From assembly GCA_965602805.1 (NCBI GenBank), contig CBFCZK010000013.1, forward strand, positions 10,832 through 74,831: a stretch of DNA of 64,000 nucleotides. Reading direction: 5' to 3'. Of this stretch, positions 26,341 through 35,715 are shown piece after piece (within the stretch, counting starts at the first letter, position 1; the number at the start of each line of letters is the position of its first letter). The notes below the pieces were generated by a model. That model did not search any database. It saw only the letters and a program-made list of their open reading frames with translations, and was not told where the DNA came from. The translations under genes were made by a program, and so were the position numbers. Origin of the DNA: Thiomicrorhabdus sp965602805. Its GTDB lineage: Bacteria; Pseudomonadota; Gammaproteobacteria; Thiomicrospirales; Thiomicrospiraceae.

Positions 26341-26402
26341 TTTTGAACTGAGTGAATACATTACTGTTCATGAAAAAATAGTAAATTAGAAAACTGTCAG
26401 AC

Positions 26403-27608
26403 CTAAAGCTCTAATGACTCTGCGAATTGTATCGCCTGCAGATAAAATGTCGATAACTCAGAGGCAGACAGACCGGCAGGAATCTCAAAATCAGTTCGCC
26501 CCTGCTCCAAGCCTTTCACTGCATTTAATGCTAAGCCCAGCATACCTTCTCCGTTTAACAAAGCCTTATGCAGATGCACATCCAAACCGAGCTTATCCAA
26601 TAACTCTGCTAAATCCGTATCCATGACCGCATCCAAACAAGAGAATAGACCTACTGTAAAATAGCTGTCTTTGGAAAACTGCCCCAACTCTGCCCCCACT
26701 AACTCACAAAACTTCGCGCGAATCAAAGAGGTCATGAACAACTCTATTGGTTTATCTTCAACACCCGATAAAATCAACATACTTGCCCAACTTTTAAGTC
26801 GATCTAATCCAAAACGCAGCACCGCATCATGAATCGAAGCAATCTGCACCCCGTGTAGATTTGTCTGCGCAACAAACTTCAGGAGTTTTTGACTCAAAGC
26901 CAAATCTTGACCAATAATATCTGATAATCGATGTAGATCGACATCCGGATCATAAACATTCGCTAACAGCTCTAATAGAGCCAACTTATTGTTTGGTAAA
27001 CGCCTACCCACAATAATTTTTGGTTTGGCGAAGAAATAGCCCTGGAAATAATCAAAACCGAGCTTTAAACAAAACTCATATTGCTCACGAGTTTCGACTT
27101 TTTCTGCAAGCAACATAATGCCTTTGGCTTTAATACGCGACACATGTTTTATAAGTTGCTGTGGGGTCACATCAAGCAAATCAACCTTAATAATATCGGC
27201 AAATTTCTCAAGCACGACCAATTCAGGATTAAAGACGTAATCATCTAAAGCAATGGTATAACCCTGTTTTTTAAGGACGGTAAGTGCATCGATTAACTTT
27301 GAAGTGACTTTGATATCTTCAAGAACTTCAATCACCACCTTTTTACGCGGAAAAAAGGGTTGGACTTCTTTTAATAACAGCCCTTCGGTAAAATTCACGA
27401 ATGCCAACTGACTATCCGAGAGTAACTCAGAAAGGCCAATATCACCGAAAGCGTTCATCATCACTTGTGCCGAGGCGACATCGCCCCCAACAATGACCGC
27501 ATGATTATCTTCGGTGTTCGCCCTAAACAGGAGTTCATAGGCGATTACTTGAGTTTCAGTGTTAAATATCGGTTGGCGACCGATAAAAATATCTATCATT
27601 TCTGACAC
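26403..27608 (-). CDS. Degenerate EAL plus HDOD signalling protein
   Basis: A 401-residue soluble protein of the YuxH/CdgJ architecture: an EAL-like domain (about 1-200) followed by an HDOD domain (about 205-390). It opens with the family start IDIFIGRQPIFNTETQVIAYELLFR; the EAL motif is replaced by ELL. The distal EDIKV, LDDYVFNPEL and KVDLLD segments are partly conserved, but the metal-ligand set is incomplete, so phosphodiesterase activity is unlikely. It more likely relays signals by protein contact, as CdgJ-type proteins do in motility and surface behaviour. It is transcribed alone and convergent with hemE. Confidence 0.9.
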   Translation of the reverse strand: MSEMIDIFIGRQPIFNTETQVIAYELLFRANTEDNHAVIVGGDVASAQVMMNAFGDIGLSELLSDSQLAFVNFTEGLLLKEVQPFFPRKKVVIEVLEDIKVTSKLIDALTVLKKQGYTIALDDYVFNPELVVLEKFADIIKVDLLDVTPQQLIKHVSRIKAKGIMLLAEKVETREQYEFCLKLGFDYFQGYFFAKPKIIVGRRLPNNKLALLELLANVYDPDVDLHRLSDIIGQDLALSQKLLKFVAQTNLHGVQIASIHDAVLRFGLDRLKSWASMLILSGVEDKPIELFMTSLIRAKFCELVGAELGQFSKDSYFTVGLFSCLDAVMDTDLAELLDKLGLDVHLHKALLNGEGMLGLALNAVKGLEQGRTDFEIPAGLSASELSTFYLQAIQFAESLEL

Positions 27609-27695
27609 AAATTAACGTCCTATATCAAAACCCCACCTTGCATTAGAGACGGGGAATACTCATGATTAAATTAATTTCACAATACTCTTAAAAGA

Positions 27696-27965
27696 CTATA
27701 ACGCTTTAAACTCTTCAGGCATATCAACATCTTCATCGTTAAATAGAAATTTCTGCATCTCTTCCGTTAAAAAACTACGCGCTTTCGGATCTAAACTTGA
27801 AAGACGGTATTCATTAATCAATATCGTTTGCTGACCCAACCACTGTTTCCAAGCTTCTTTAGAGACATTGTCATAGACTTTTTGACCAACTTCTCCAGGA
27901 AAGGGTAAAAAATCTAAACCATCTAACTCTTCACCCATCTTGACGCACTGTACTTTTCTAGACAT
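27696..27965 (-). CDS. yggX: Fe(2+)-trafficking / oxidative damage protection protein YggX
   Basis: An 89-residue YggX protein with the family start SRKVQCVKMGEELDGLDFLPFPGEVGQKVYDNVSKEAWKQWLGQQTILINE and the conserved Cys at position 7. YggX limits iron-driven damage and helps maintain Fe-S proteins. Its start overlaps the end of mutY by eight bases, so the pair is translationally coupled; mutY-yggX is the conserved order in gammaproteobacteria, and MutY itself carries a [4Fe-4S] cluster. Confidence 0.95.
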   Translation of the reverse strand: MSRKVQCVKMGEELDGLDFLPFPGEVGQKVYDNVSKEAWKQWLGQQTILINEYRLSSLDPKARSFLTEEMQKFLFNDEDVDMPEEFKAL

Positions 27966-29043
27966 ATTCTTTCTCCATAAGAGTCATTATTTTACTAACT
28001 GGAGCGGGGACACCTAAACTCACCTCAGCCTGACATAACTGCTGTTTGTTGACCCACTCACCATCAAATTGCATACTGTTTTCGCGCACACCTTGATACA
28101 TCACTGGATGAATATCCAAATGATAGTGGCTAAATGTATGACGGAATACTTCCCATTCTACCAAACTCTGAGCAGACTCCGTTTCTGTTTCCACCCTTTT
28201 CACATCTGCTTGACAGCTTTGTAGGCAAGCATATTCTGGAAAACTCCATAAACCACCCCAAATCCCTTGTTGTGGTCGTTGGCGTAATAAGACCTGACCT
28301 TGCTGGTTCTCCAGAATCAAAAAATAAGCTTTTTTAATGGGTTTGATTTTCTTAGGTTTGGAGAAAGGAAATTCAGACACTCTATCCTGCTTTTGCGCCT
28401 GACAGGATTCGGCAACAGGACAGGTTCCACACTGCGGTTTTGAACGCGTACACAAGGTCGCCCCCAAATCCATAATCGCTTGAGTGTAATCATTGAAACG
28501 CACTTCTGGGGTTAAGGCGTCGGCAACCAACCAGAGCTTTTGCTCATTACTCTTTTCACCCGGCCAGCCTTCTAGCGCTAGATAGCGACTCAACACGCGC
28601 TTTACGTTGCCATCTAAAATGGCATGACGCTCACCAAGCGATATGGATAAGATTGCCCCGGCCGTAGAACGTCCGATACCTGGCAGCGATAAAACATCGT
28701 CAAAGCCGACTGGAAATTCACCCGCAAATTCATCACGAATCATTACAGCTGCCTTATGTAAGTTTCGCCCTCGAGCGTAATACCCCAAACCTGCCCAATG
28801 CCCTAACACTTCATCCTGTATCGCATCAGCCAAAGCTTCTAAGCTCGGAAAACTCTGCATAAAGCGTTCAAAGTAGGGAATCACTGTTTTGACTTGGGTT
28901 TGCTGCAACATAATTTCAGAGACCCACACACGATAAGGTGTAATCGCCTGCTGCCAAGGCAGATCATGCCGACCATGCTTGTCATACCAGGCCAGTAACA
29001 ATGGTGGGAAAGTAGATAAATTTAAAGCCGTAGGAGAAGTCAT
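27958..29043 (-). CDS. mutY: A/G-specific adenine DNA glycosylase
   Basis: A 361-residue base-excision repair enzyme that removes adenine mispaired with 8-oxoguanine. The helix-hairpin-helix LPGIGRSTAGAILSI and catalytic Asp in ILDGNVKRVLSR are intact. The cluster ligands fit C-x6-C-x2-C-x5-C in CTRSKPQCGTCPVAESC. The C-terminal NUDIX-like domain (about 225-361) recognises 8-oxoG. It is the first gene of a pair with yggX and is divergent from trmB. Confidence 0.97.
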   Translation of the reverse strand: MTSPTALNLSTFPPLLLAWYDKHGRHDLPWQQAITPYRVWVSEIMLQQTQVKTVIPYFERFMQSFPSLEALADAIQDEVLGHWAGLGYYARGRNLHKAAVMIRDEFAGEFPVGFDDVLSLPGIGRSTAGAILSISLGERHAILDGNVKRVLSRYLALEGWPGEKSNEQKLWLVADALTPEVRFNDYTQAIMDLGATLCTRSKPQCGTCPVAESCQAQKQDRVSEFPFSKPKKIKPIKKAYFLILENQQGQVLLRQRPQQGIWGGLWSFPEYACLQSCQADVKRVETETESAQSLVEWEVFRHTFSHYHLDIHPVMYQGVRENSMQFDGEWVNKQQLCQAEVSLGVPAPVSKIMTLMEKEYV

Positions 29044-29081
29044 AGGGGGTATTTTTTGTCACGTTCATTAAGTTTGAATTA

Positions 29082-29096
29082 CGGTATACTATACCG
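29082..29096. promoter_or_regulatory. Perfect 15-base palindrome between divergent mutY and trmB
   Basis: CGGTATA-C-TATACCG lies between the two start codons (39 bases from mutY, 34 from trmB). TATACT within it also resembles a -10 box, so it could be a divergent promoter, an operator or both. Confidence 0.45.
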
Positions 29097-29129
29097 ATTA
29101 TTTTTAACGTAACCAATTCAGATTTTACT

Positions 29130-29888
29130 ATGACTCAAACACCTTCAGATACACCAGAAATCGACTCATCAGAGCCAACCCTTGACAAGCAAAAGGCGGA
29201 GACAAATACGCCACCTAAAGACTTTAGAATTAGAAGTTTTGCACTGCGCCAAGGCCGATTATCTCAAGCCCAACAAAATGCCACTGACGAACTTTGGCCA
29301 ATCTACGGTTTAGAGTTGCAAGACAAATTGATCGATTTAACCGCTGTTTTTGGCCGCGATGCTCCGACAATTATTGAAATTGGTTTTGGCATGGGAACCA
29401 GCCTAGCGGCGATGGCGGAAGCCAACCCAGATCAAAACTATATTGGTATAGAGGTACACCGTCCAGGTATTGGCGCTTTGTTGAAACTGATTGGCGAGAA
29501 AAGTTTAACCAATGTTAGAGTCTATAACGATGATGCCATTGAAGTCTTAGCGCGTTGCATTCCAAAGGCCAGCTTAGCCGGACTTTACTTGTTCTTTCCA
29601 GATCCTTGGCATAAAAAGCGTCATAACAAACGCCGCATTCTACAAGCTGGATTTGCACAAACCGTCGCTAGCCACCTAAAACCTGGCGGACACTTCCATA
29701 TGGCAACTGATTGGGAACATTATGCAGAGCAGATGATGGAAGTCATGAGCGAAGCCCCTAACTATCGTAATACCGCAGGCGAAAAGGCCTATACGCCTCG
29801 TCCAGATTACCGTCCATTGACCAAGTTTGAGCAACGCGGCCATCGTTTAGGTCATGGTGTTTGGGATCTGATCTTTGAACGTGTGTAA
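29130..29888 (+). CDS. trmB: tRNA (guanine-N7)-methyltransferase TrmB
   Basis: A 252-residue SAM-dependent enzyme that makes m7G46 in tRNA. After a polar N-terminal extension of about 35 residues, the core has the SAM motif IIEIGFGMGTSLAAMA, the IGIEVHRPGIGALL segment, the family signature LFFPDPWHKKRHNKRRI, and GGHFHMATDWEHYAEQM. The C-terminal TKFEQRGHRLGHGVWDL is characteristic. It is divergent from mutY and convergent with the AsmA-family gene. Confidence 0.97.
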   Translation: MTQTPSDTPEIDSSEPTLDKQKAETNTPPKDFRIRSFALRQGRLSQAQQNATDELWPIYGLELQDKLIDLTAVFGRDAPTIIEIGFGMGTSLAAMAEANPDQNYIGIEVHRPGIGALLKLIGEKSLTNVRVYNDDAIEVLARCIPKASLAGLYLFFPDPWHKKRHNKRRILQAGFAQTVASHLKPGGHFHMATDWEHYAEQMMEVMSEAPNYRNTAGEKAYTPRPDYRPLTKFEQRGHRLGHGVWDLIFERV

Positions 29889-29919
29889 ATAGGCTAATTC
29901 AAAAACCAATCAAAAAAGC

Positions 29920-32178
29920 CTATTGAAACAAACTGCTTAACTCGGCTATCAGTTGTTTTTGCTGTGGCTGATAAGCAGGCGAGGCCATTAGCTTGGTCAT
30001 ATCGACTTGCCAGCGGGCTTTTTCATAAATTCCGTCCACGACATTCTCAGAACGGCGATTAGCCTCAGTTTGTAAAGAACCTTGATAAATCAAAGGTACA
30101 GTCACCCCTTTTAACACCGATAAAGCCTGCGTTGGTTTTTCAATATTCAATAAAAACTGACTATCAATTTCAGCTGTATTCAAGTCATAGGTTCCCGAAC
30201 CACTGCCTGAAAAACGTTGGCTATTGGCGCGAAACTGTTTTGCCGAATAAACACCTTGCTGCCACTTTCCAGAAAGATAAACGTTATCCAGCAAGGTACT
30301 GGCGGCTCGCGCCTCCAAAGTTCCGTTTAAGAGCTGATTGATATCCAAACCCTGTATTTTTACAGCCTTCAATTCCGATGAAAACAGACCATTCAGGCTT
30401 TGCTTAAGCGCCTTCTCACTAAGCCCTTTGCTTTGCAGGTTAAAGCGGCTCGTCAGTGTTCCCTCTAATATAGAGTTATCTGCACTTGAGGCCAAAGCGG
30501 TCTGTAAATCCAGTTGCTTTAATCGGCCTTTCCAATGATATTCTGGCGTTTCTTGAGTAACATCCACAGTAAGCTTTGAACGTAACTGTCCTTGATAGAG
30601 TTCAGCATCCAGCGGGGCAAATGCCAACAGACCCCGCTGTGCCAGTAGCGTTACTTGCAAGGAGGAAGCACTGACATCCCAGGCGTTTAACTGATTAATT
30701 ATCAACTGGCCACTGGCTGTCAGGTTCTGTAAATTCTCTATAGGCAGACCCACTGGTAGATATCGCACCGTAGAGGCTTTAGATACCACACTAGGTGATT
30801 GCTCAGAATTGTCTAAATTGATTTGACCAGGCCTGGTTGTTTCTACAGGCGATAAATTATCGGCATGATCCTCAATCGCGTATTCAGCTTGATAAGTCTC
30901 TAAGTTAAGTTTATCAATGCTTAAATCAAACTCTAGAGCCGGCTCTTCACCCATTTGGTATGAGACCGAGCCTTGCAACTGTGTTTCATCAACCTGCACT
31001 TTTATCTTTTGCAATAAAAGTTTTTCACCATCCCACTGCCATTCAAATTGACCATTGCCTTCCGTCAGTGCTTTTTGGTCAATAAACTCTGGTAACGGCA
31101 ACCCTAGATGATAAGCCCAATCTTTAAAATTTAATCCCTTCAAATCCACTGAACCATTGAGATCCGAATGCATCCCAAAAAGGCCTGAAAAACTACTGGT
31201 CATTTCAGCCTCTAAACCTACAAACTTAGCCTTAACGACACTAATATTTTGTGTCTGTAAATCCAATTCAAAACTCTGTCCAGAGGTGGTTAAGCGGATT
31301 GCAGGGACATTCTCTTCGACCGGTAAATTAAATGTAAACAGGCCGTCCCAGTTCGTCAAAGTCCACCGCTGAAAATGATCAGTGATTTCTAAGGTGGTGT
31401 TTAAATGAAAATCATAAGTTCTTAAAGAGGGGCTGTGTTGATAGGTAAAGTCACTGCTCACATCAAAAGGTTGCCCCTTAACGACATCAAAGGTCAGGAT
31501 ATTAACGGCTGAAAGTTTAGCTAAATGCCCTGCCACCTGATTTTCAAGTTGCAACTCTCCCTGACGTATGACTAGACTGTCAAACGCCCAATCAAAGCTT
31601 GCTTTTAGCCCTTCTGGCTTCATATCATTAACTTGAATCTGCTGTAACGATTCAAACCACTCTGATGCCGTTGGTGGATTATCATCACGCTTTAAAGATT
31701 CCGTAAAGCGCGCTAATTCTGGTGTTTTGGACAGCCCTGGCAACGTTGGTAACCATTGAGAGATTAGCTTAATATCAGACCAGTTATCACCTGTTGCGGT
31801 TTTGATTAAGTGTAACTTTGGTTCAATCAACTCCAAGCTGATGACCGAGATCTCTTTATCTATAAACAGTGACGCCAGTGAAAGCTCTATTTGAACTTCA
31901 CGAACCGACAAAATATTTTCTTCGATAAATCCTTCTCTGTTTCTCAAATACATCTGCCCGACATTAAACATAAATGGCAAAACCGAGACGTCCACAGCAC
32001 CCTCAATTTTAAAGTCACGACCGGTTACTTTTGCGACTTCTTGCTCAATTTGGGGTTTATATTGATTAAAGTCAATCAAACTGACCGCGCCAGCAAACCC
32101 CAAAAACAAGAGTATTGGGATAATCGCTAGAATCAGCGTGCCACGTTTAAACCATTTAAAAAAATTCTGTTTATTCAC
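29920..32178 (-). CDS. AsmA family envelope protein
   Basis: A 752-residue protein with one N-terminal membrane anchor (residues about 14-34, LILAIIPILLFLGFAGAVSLI). A long periplasmic region follows. The AsmA start LIDFNQYKPQIEQEVAKVTGRDFKIEGAVDVSVLPFMFNVG and the C-terminal AsmA_2 domain (about 490-740, IENLQNLTASGQLIINQLNAW) are clear. These proteins are now grouped with bridge-like lipid carriers between inner and outer membranes. An exact iterated palindrome encodes part of TTRPGQINL (30827-30836). No operon partner is close. Confidence 0.9.
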   Translation of the reverse strand: MNKQNFFKWFKRGTLILAIIPILLFLGFAGAVSLIDFNQYKPQIEQEVAKVTGRDFKIEGAVDVSVLPFMFNVGQMYLRNREGFIEENILSVREVQIELSLASLFIDKEISVISLELIEPKLHLIKTATGDNWSDIKLISQWLPTLPGLSKTPELARFTESLKRDDNPPTASEWFESLQQIQVNDMKPEGLKASFDWAFDSLVIRQGELQLENQVAGHLAKLSAVNILTFDVVKGQPFDVSSDFTYQHSPSLRTYDFHLNTTLEITDHFQRWTLTNWDGLFTFNLPVEENVPAIRLTTSGQSFELDLQTQNISVVKAKFVGLEAEMTSSFSGLFGMHSDLNGSVDLKGLNFKDWAYHLGLPLPEFIDQKALTEGNGQFEWQWDGEKLLLQKIKVQVDETQLQGSVSYQMGEEPALEFDLSIDKLNLETYQAEYAIEDHADNLSPVETTRPGQINLDNSEQSPSVVSKASTVRYLPVGLPIENLQNLTASGQLIINQLNAWDVSASSLQVTLLAQRGLLAFAPLDAELYQGQLRSKLTVDVTQETPEYHWKGRLKQLDLQTALASSADNSILEGTLTSRFNLQSKGLSEKALKQSLNGLFSSELKAVKIQGLDINQLLNGTLEARAASTLLDNVYLSGKWQQGVYSAKQFRANSQRFSGSGSGTYDLNTAEIDSQFLLNIEKPTQALSVLKGVTVPLIYQGSLQTEANRRSENVVDGIYEKARWQVDMTKLMASPAYQPQQKQLIAELSSLFQ
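30827..30836. repeat. CCAGGCCTGG iterated palindrome inside the AsmA-family gene
   Basis: Exact copy in coding sequence, read in the frame giving R-P-G, in a low-conservation linker region. Confidence 0.9.
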
Positions 32179-32243
32179 ACTCTTGTACTCTTAAAACATT
32201 TAATAAGATATTTATCATTTTTAACATTTCGCATCATTCAATT

Positions 32244-33677
32244 CTAATCATTACGCTCTAACAACTCATCCATATCTTCATCACCTTCTACCTCTTCGGA
32301 GAAGCTATCATAATAGGGTGATAAGTTACTCGTATTGCCCGCCGAATCTTCCAGTAAATACGCTTCCATATCGATTTCTGATAGCGCTTCGCTTAAAAAG
32401 GCACCTTGCATTAGATAGCACTGGTGACTGTTTAAAAAGGCCAATTGCTCTGCCGAACGGACACCGTAAGCAATGACCTTTTTATTTAAGGTCTGGCCTA
32501 ACTGAATGAGCGCTCCAGTCATGGCTTCCAGCGAGCGACTATTGGTAATCTCTTGCACCAGACGTGAACTGAGATGCAAGCGATCAATCTTCCAGTCATG
32601 CAGTCTCAACAAGGACCAATTACCCGAACCAAAGCCTTGTACTGCAATCTCAATGCCCAATTTAGATAAGGCACTTAATTGACTTGCCACGTCAAATCGC
32701 TGCGCATTTAAACAGGCTTCATTTAACGACAGAATAATCAGTTCTGGCGCTACCTCGTACTCTTCGAGCTGATCGGCGAACCAATCCACAAAGCTTTTTT
32801 GTTGAAAATGGCTCGGCCGAACATCCAAAATAAAAGGCATTTCAATATGCGCTTGAAGCAACTTTTGATTAAAGCGCAATGCTTCTTGAATCATCCATTC
32901 GCTTAAATAAATCGCAGTTTGAGACTCATCGGCAATCGAAAACAAGTCGCGGGCATCTAAATTATCTAAGATGCTACTCTGCTCAGCATTAAGCAACACT
33001 TCAATCGCAACGACCGCTTGAGTGCGACTGTCATATACCGGCATATAATCTAATGCCAAACACTCTTCTTTTAAGGCGCGGCGCAACTCCGTCTGAATGC
33101 CTCTACGGCGTTCAATTTGACGCAACATTTCCGGTTGATATAACACGACCTGATTACGCCCCGAATGCTTGGCGCGGTACATCGACAAATCAGCAAACTT
33201 TAACAGGGTTTCAAGACCCTTAGCATCTTGAGGATAACAGGCAATACCAATAGAAGCGCCTATCTCGACTTCAACACTGTCTGCACTGCTTAAATTCTCC
33301 AGTAAAATCGGTTGTGACAACTGCTCTACAATGGCATTGGCAACCTGCTCTAAACGGGCAATCGACTCGGGGGCTTGTAATAATACGACAAACTCATCGC
33401 CTCCCAGTCGCCCAGCAATATCAGGTTTTTCGCCCTGTAATTTTAAGACAGACTCAATCAAGCGGGCGACTTTTTGCAACAACAAATCTCCAGCATCATG
33501 CCCTAAAGAATCATTGACCCATTTAAAACGATCTAAATCGATAAACAGCACTGCTTTCGACAACACCGTTGATTTACTCTCAACAACATCAAGCGCTTGC
33601 TGGGCGGCCTGAATCCAGCCCATACGGTTCGGTAGCTGGGTTAAATCATCAAACTTGGTTATCTTTAAAGCACTCAT
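32244..33677 (-). CDS. Diguanylate cyclase with degenerate EAL domain
   Basis: A 477-residue soluble protein. The N-terminal GGDEF domain (about 8-170) has FDDLTQLPNRMGW, LFIDLDRFKWVNDSLGH and the intact active motif GGDEFVVLL. The C-terminal EAL-like domain (about 185-440) is degenerate: the signature Glu-Ala-Leu region reads IEVLLNAEQ, and the usual DDFGTGYSSL is VQGFGSGNWSLLRL. The likely activity is c-di-GMP synthesis, with the EAL domain serving as a regulatory module. The C-terminus is acidic. There are no PAS or membrane segments, so its input is unknown. Confidence 0.92.
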   Translation of the reverse strand: MSALKITKFDDLTQLPNRMGWIQAAQQALDVVESKSTVLSKAVLFIDLDRFKWVNDSLGHDAGDLLLQKVARLIESVLKLQGEKPDIAGRLGGDEFVVLLQAPESIARLEQVANAIVEQLSQPILLENLSSADSVEVEIGASIGIACYPQDAKGLETLLKFADLSMYRAKHSGRNQVVLYQPEMLRQIERRRGIQTELRRALKEECLALDYMPVYDSRTQAVVAIEVLLNAEQSSILDNLDARDLFSIADESQTAIYLSEWMIQEALRFNQKLLQAHIEMPFILDVRPSHFQQKSFVDWFADQLEEYEVAPELIILSLNEACLNAQRFDVASQLSALSKLGIEIAVQGFGSGNWSLLRLHDWKIDRLHLSSRLVQEITNSRSLEAMTGALIQLGQTLNKKVIAYGVRSAEQLAFLNSHQCYLMQGAFLSEALSEIDMEAYLLEDSAGNTSNLSPYYDSFSEEVEGDEDMDELLERND

Positions 33678-33742
33678 AAATCAATTGTACTCATTTCATA
33701 AAGGTTTGTGATTAATCACATTCAAACGTTTTCAAAATCATC

Positions 33743-34906
33743 CTATAAAAACAGACTGACCACATCATTCAAGTAATGCTTACCTGCGGTCGTTAAATTC
33801 AGTTTCTCAGATGGAGAAATCGTTGCCCAGCCCTTCTCTAGCATTACTTTCAACTTGGGTTCAATCATCGCCAAAGGTAACCCAGTACGCAATGTGAAAA
33901 GCGACAACTCAAACCCATCTTGTAAGCGCAGAGTATTCAGCATAAATTCAAAACAGGCATCTTCAGCGGAGACTAATGTGGTCCGCCCAGGATTCGCTCG
34001 ACTCATCTCCTCTACATACCCACCTGGTGAGGCGGGCATTTGGGTGCGCCAAATCTTACCATCGGGCGGTGAGGTAATTTTGCCATGCGCACCAGCCCCC
34101 AAGCCGATATAGTCACCAAACTGCCAATAGTTAAGATTATGTCGACACTGATGATTTTTCTGCGCGTAACCAGAGACTTCATAATGTTCATAACCGGCTG
34201 CTGCAATATGCGCTTGGCAAGCCAACTGCATCTCCCAGGCCTGGTCATCTTCTGGCAATACTGGCGGATTTTTATAAAACGGCGTATTCGGCTCTAAGGT
34301 CAACTGGTAATGAGAGAGATGCGGCGGATTAAAAGCAATCGCCTGGTCGATATCGCTAATCGCCTGTTCGATAGTTTGGTTTGGCAAGGCAAACATAAGA
34401 TCGAGATTAAAGTTTTTAAAACCGGCACTCTTCGCGGCTTCAATGGCTTTAAACGCTTCATCGGCACTGTGGATACGTCCCAGCGCTTTGAGTTTTTCAT
34501 CTGCAAAACTCTGGATCCCCATCGATAGACGATTAATTCCCGCCTCATGAAAACCGGCAAACTTTTCAAAATCGACCGTGCCTGGATTCGCTTCCAAGGT
34601 GATTTCAATCTCAGGCCCAAAACCCAATAGAGCGCGAGCTTGCGACATAAAGCGATTTAAACCCGCCTCCGAAATCAGACTCGGTGTCCCTCCACCAAAA
34701 AAGATGCTCTTAATCGGTCGCCCCCAAATCATCGGCAAGGTCTGTTCTAGCTGCTTAATCAACGCATCAATATAAGCCGCTTCGTCAATCTCAGCCTTTA
34801 AGGTGTGCGAATTAAAATCGCAATAGGGGCATTTCTGCACACACCAGGGATAGTGAACATACAAACTCAGGGGAATAGGTTGGGTAAAAATCACTGCAAT
34901 ATCCAA
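33743..34906 (-). CDS. hemW: HemW, radical SAM haem chaperone
   Basis: A 387-residue HemN-like radical SAM protein of the HemW group (formerly called oxygen-independent coproporphyrinogen oxidase). The cluster motif CxxxCxxC is in HYPWCVQKCPYCDFNSH, followed by FFGGGTPSL, ITLEANPGTVD and NRLSMGIQSF. The C-terminal HemW wing (LNYWQFGDYIGLGAGAHGKI) is present. It transfers haem in an anaerobic or respiratory context rather than oxidising coproporphyrinogen. The codons for DDQAWEM contain an exact iterated palindrome. rdgB and yicC, frequent neighbours of hemW, lie a few genes away. Confidence 0.94.
   Translation of the reverse strand: MDIAVIFTQPIPLSLYVHYPWCVQKCPYCDFNSHTLKAEIDEAAYIDALIKQLEQTLPMIWGRPIKSIFFGGGTPSLISEAGLNRFMSQARALLGFGPEIEITLEANPGTVDFEKFAGFHEAGINRLSMGIQSFADEKLKALGRIHSADEAFKAIEAAKSAGFKNFNLDLMFALPNQTIEQAISDIDQAIAFNPPHLSHYQLTLEPNTPFYKNPPVLPEDDQAWEMQLACQAHIAAAGYEHYEVSGYAQKNHQCRHNLNYWQFGDYIGLGAGAHGKITSPPDGKIWRTQMPASPGGYVEEMSRANPGRTTLVSAEDACFEFMLNTLRLQDGFELSLFTLRTGLPLAMIEPKLKVMLEKGWATISPSEKLNLTTAGKHYLNDVVSLFL
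34235..34244. repeat. CCAGGCCTGG iterated palindrome inside hemW
   Basis: Exact in-frame copy encoding Q-A-W of DDQAWEM on the minus strand. Confidence 0.9.
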
Positions 34907-35190
34907 TATTGAAAATCAACAGGCTTAATTTATTAAGCCCGATATAGCAGACTATTTTACCCTCTTTGATATTTTCAATTCTGGCTATCTTACCCAGGTC
35001 ATTACTTATTCTTATACTGGGGCTATTAACTTAAATGATTGTTTTTATTGATAAACCCAGATATTTATAGATACTGTATTAACGTAATCTGATATTACTA
35101 AAATCTTATTCATCCATTCCTAAACCCAATGAGTTAGCCATTTACCCCTGAAAGTAAGCCCATACACCCTAAAATGATAAGGCTCCAAAT

Positions 35191-35586
35191 ATGAAGAATC
35201 TACGCATCCTTAGCTTAAACCTTCTCAGCATCGCCCTTTTTAGTACCGCTCTTTCTAGCCACGCCCAAGACACTACTCGCGCAATGTTATTAAACCCCAT
35301 CCAGGGTGAAGTCACGCAAACTCAACCACAACCGATAAAATTAATGATTGTCGCTGGCCAAGCAAAAGGCTGTACTGCAGAGGGCACGGCGGTTATAAAC
35401 CCTAAACGCTTGCGCTATGAATTTGAATTAGCACCGATTAACTGTATCAAAAATGGCGAACGGATAGCCGTGGGGCAGGTTGTACGTGGACAACACAATA
35501 TTAAAGGCACGATGGCCAATAGTGGAATGGGCAGAAAGTACCTTATCTCCAATCAAGGGGTAACCGTGACACTGGCGTATCAGTAG
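35191..35586 (+). CDS. Secreted protein of unknown function
   Basis: A 131-residue protein with a clear signal peptide (MKNLRILSLNLLSIALFSTALSSHAQ-D). The mature 105 residues are beta-rich, contain two Cys (GCTAEG and INCIKN) that could form one disulfide, and end in VTVTLAYQ. No family was recognised. It is flanked by 284 bases upstream without a gene and by the beta-CASP hydrolase downstream, with no evidence of an operon. It is probably periplasmic. Confidence 0.75.
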   Translation: MKNLRILSLNLLSIALFSTALSSHAQDTTRAMLLNPIQGEVTQTQPQPIKLMIVAGQAKGCTAEGTAVINPKRLRYEFELAPINCIKNGERIAVGQVVRGQHNIKGTMANSGMGRKYLISNQGVTVTLAYQ

Positions 35587-35715
35587 GAAACCGCTCAACA
35601 AGTTGATTTTGCGCAATTCAACACAATCGTTCACATGCTATAGTGACAACGACTGCTATTCATAGAAACCTTTGCATACGCCTGGGTTTCTCCTAGCCTA
35701 TTTAAGGAATTTACC

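Noticed and set aside
29888..29924. Bidirectional terminator between trmB and the AsmA-family gene
   Set aside because: AATAGGCT / AGCCTATT arms exist, but the loop exceeds 20 bases and no T run follows the 3' arm on either strand.
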